Origin: Aurelia coerulea
Taxonomy: Eukaryota; Cnidaria; Scyphozoa; Semaeostomeae; Ulmaridae
DNA length: 64,000 nt
Assembly (NCBI GenBank): GCA_039566865.1
Contig: CM076957.1
Location: 4,845,896 to 4,909,895, forward strand
Direction of reading: 5' to 3'
Shown: piece by piece, positions 62,474 to 64,000 of the stretch
Position numbering within the stretch: position 1 is the first letter of the stretch
Layout of the letters: each line of letters begins with the position of its first letter
The notes under the pieces: generated by a model
Told to the model about the DNA's origin: nothing
Seen by the model: the letters and a program-made list of their open reading frames with translations, nothing else
The model's database searches: none
Translations under genes and position numbers: made by a program

Positions 62474-62888
62474 TAGGGCTCAAATCTTTTAAATCTTTAA
62501 AAAGGTTTGTTTGATATCTTGATTTTTCTTAAAATGGCCGCAATTTAATGATTTTTGAAAAAATTGATGGAAAATTTTGAAAACATTTAAATCATCGTAA
62601 ACTCTAAACCAAAGAAGGAAAAAGCATATAACTTCCAAGAAAACCATACGAAGGCCTACAATATGGTAAAAAGCAGAAATCAGTATCATTTCTGGTTTAG
62701 AATTTAGAAATTTCATGCCGTCATAGCCTCAAGTTTAATAAATGCCGCCATTTTGAAACTAGTCAAGATATCAATAAATTTCCACGGCAGATTTACAGTA
62801 AAAAACGCTAAGTTCCTTCCAAGCCATTTAATTCGAATGAAACCTTAATAGAATTTTACACCGACCTTTTTAAAGATTTGAGCCCTAT
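62474..62888. mobile_element. TAGGGCTCAAATC inverted-end element
   Basis: Left TAGGGCTCAAATCTTTTAAA and right complement TAGGGCTCAAATCTTTAAAA. Internal 'aaatttccacggcagattta' is shared with 22955-23250. Confidence 0.72.
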
Positions 62889-62949
62889 GTTTGATTTATC
62901 TGAAATATTGAAGATTCAGAAAAGTCTAACGTTATCATTATAAGGCTGA

Positions 62950-63248
62950 TCAGTCAGTATCGATAAAAGGAAGTAAAATATGGAATGAACTTCCACTTAA
63001 CATTAGACAGTCAACATCATTAGAAATTTTCAAGAGAAAAGTATATCAGTACTATCTTGACTGTCAGATTTAAATACTTAAACTTTACTTTAAATGAAAA
63101 ATGTTACTAAGCTTCTTAAAACTTAAAGGACACTTTTTTGTGTATTATATTGTTATTTCGTAGTTAGTAGAGAGGATCCAGGGGAAGATTAGTTGTTAGG
63201 CTAACCTGGTTTATCCTCTTTAAATAAAGTTTATCTATCTATCTATCT
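62950..63248 (+). pseudogene. LINE ORF2 C-terminus with (ATCT)n 3' tail
   Basis: The frame SIKGSKIWNELPLNIRQSTS, then LEIFKRKVYQYYLDCQI, stops at 63071-63073. It has the 'G..IWN.LP..I....SL..FK...' C-terminal signature seen in several non-LTR clades. The 3' UTR ends 'taaataaagtttatct' and ATCT repeats at 63232-63248. It is of another clade than 44155-44530, because the C.C.LC motif is absent. Confidence 0.83.
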
Positions 63249-64000
63249 TATAGCGAAATAGCTAAAGTTTCTTCAAAGTCATTTAGTTCAAAGAAGTAGG
63301 TCAGTAAATCTTACACCAGCCTCTGTAAAGATCTGGAATCTATGCTTAACTTTGCGTGTAAGGACACAACGAACATCAATTTGAAGTAATTTGTCGAACT
63401 GTTACAGAGACGGGGTAAAGTGAACTACGGAGTAAAGTGAACTTCTCATAACACGCATCAAACATGCAATGATAAAACATGATTTATGCCCAATGCTCCG
63501 TTACTTGTGCTCACAGGAAATTAAAACATTTTTGCAAAACTTTTTGCTTACATTAGAAAAATAGAAAATAAAGCACTCATCAGTAAATGTATCTAAATGA
63601 TTAACTGATTGAAAGATAAAGACCTGATCAGTGAATTCTAAATTCAGAATTGTGATTTCGAATTCTGTCTATTCTTGTTTAAGATCAAACTAAGTAACTG
63701 GAAAGCACTTGTCGATGACAAATAACTTCCGATTACAGTTAGAATATAAAATAATCAAGAAACTCAAAGTATATATCCAATTACGAGACTGACTGAACGA
63801 TGAAAACGCGATCAGCGAAGTTTGAATTCTGTTTATACTGAATTCTATTCGTGCAAAGTAAGTATATCTAATTAATTGAGTGACTGAACGGTACAAATCT
63901 AATCAATGAGTTCTGAAGTCCTTGTACATTCACTTCGAGATCTAACTTTGTAACTGGGAAGTATTTTGATGGCAGAAGCATTTTGATGCCAAATAAGTTA
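63249..64000. repeat. Diffuse repeats of an 'aactttgtaactgggaag' block
   Basis: 'tcaaactaagtaactggaaagca' near 63686 and 'tctaactttgtaactgggaagta' near 63942 resemble 'ccaactatgtgactgggaagca' at 58209-58230, each followed by 'gatgacaaat' or a similar block. No gene was recognised. Confidence 0.45.

Overview
The window is animal nuclear DNA. It contains a gene broken into many short exons with GT-AG introns and very dense repeats, most of them non-autonomous DNA transposons and 3'-truncated non-LTR retrotransposons. The AT-rich composition, the 5S- and tRNA-derived SINEs, the many mariner/hAT MITEs and a Penelope-type hammerhead ribozyme suggest a marine invertebrate, perhaps a cnidarian or a basal deuterostome. 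The sequence alone does not fix the phylum. There are no bacterial-style operons, no CRISPR array and no viral genome.

One host gene is clearly recognisable: a class II DYRK protein kinase (DYRK2/3/4 type) on the minus strand between 22214 and 2774. I could join 13 exons by hand with consistent reading phase at every junction. They give about 341 codons, from a Ser-rich N-terminal segment through the NAPA region, the DYRK-homology box, the glycine loop, the catalytic HCD loop, the DFG motif, the YTY activation loop and the DMWSLG helix to the start of the C-lobe insert. The first exon(s) lie above 22214 and were not recognised. The end of the kinase domain and the stop codon were not found below 2774 and probably lie left of the window.

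Layout: 1-2700 holds two palindromic/hAT MITEs and otherwise unassigned sequence. 2774-22214 is the DYRK gene, its introns packed with foldback elements, mariner-type MITEs, SINEs, a 47-bp minisatellite and a 660-bp inverted repeat; two MITEs sit next to splice sites. 22300-64000 has no recognisable single-copy exon and may be a long 5' intron, intergenic DNA or both. It holds LINE 3' ends at 24.5, 44.2, 56.6, 59.2-59.7 and 62.9 kb, a decayed LINE reverse transcriptase at 60.8-61.8 kb, a 248-bp spacerless palindrome at 28.7 kb, a hAT element with a perfect 8-bp target duplication at 42 kb, tandem repeats at 44.8, 50.4-53.3 and 54.6-55.3 kb, and a nested block at 58.9-59.9 kb. In that block a hammerhead-ribozyme insertion lies inside a LINE, which lies inside a mariner-type element.

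Most long open frames here (for example Ile- and Met-rich frames at 54.5-55.3 kb or Asn/Gln/Ser-rich frames at 44.8-45.2 kb) are translations of microsatellites and are not genes. All annotation is by eye; no database or folding program was used.
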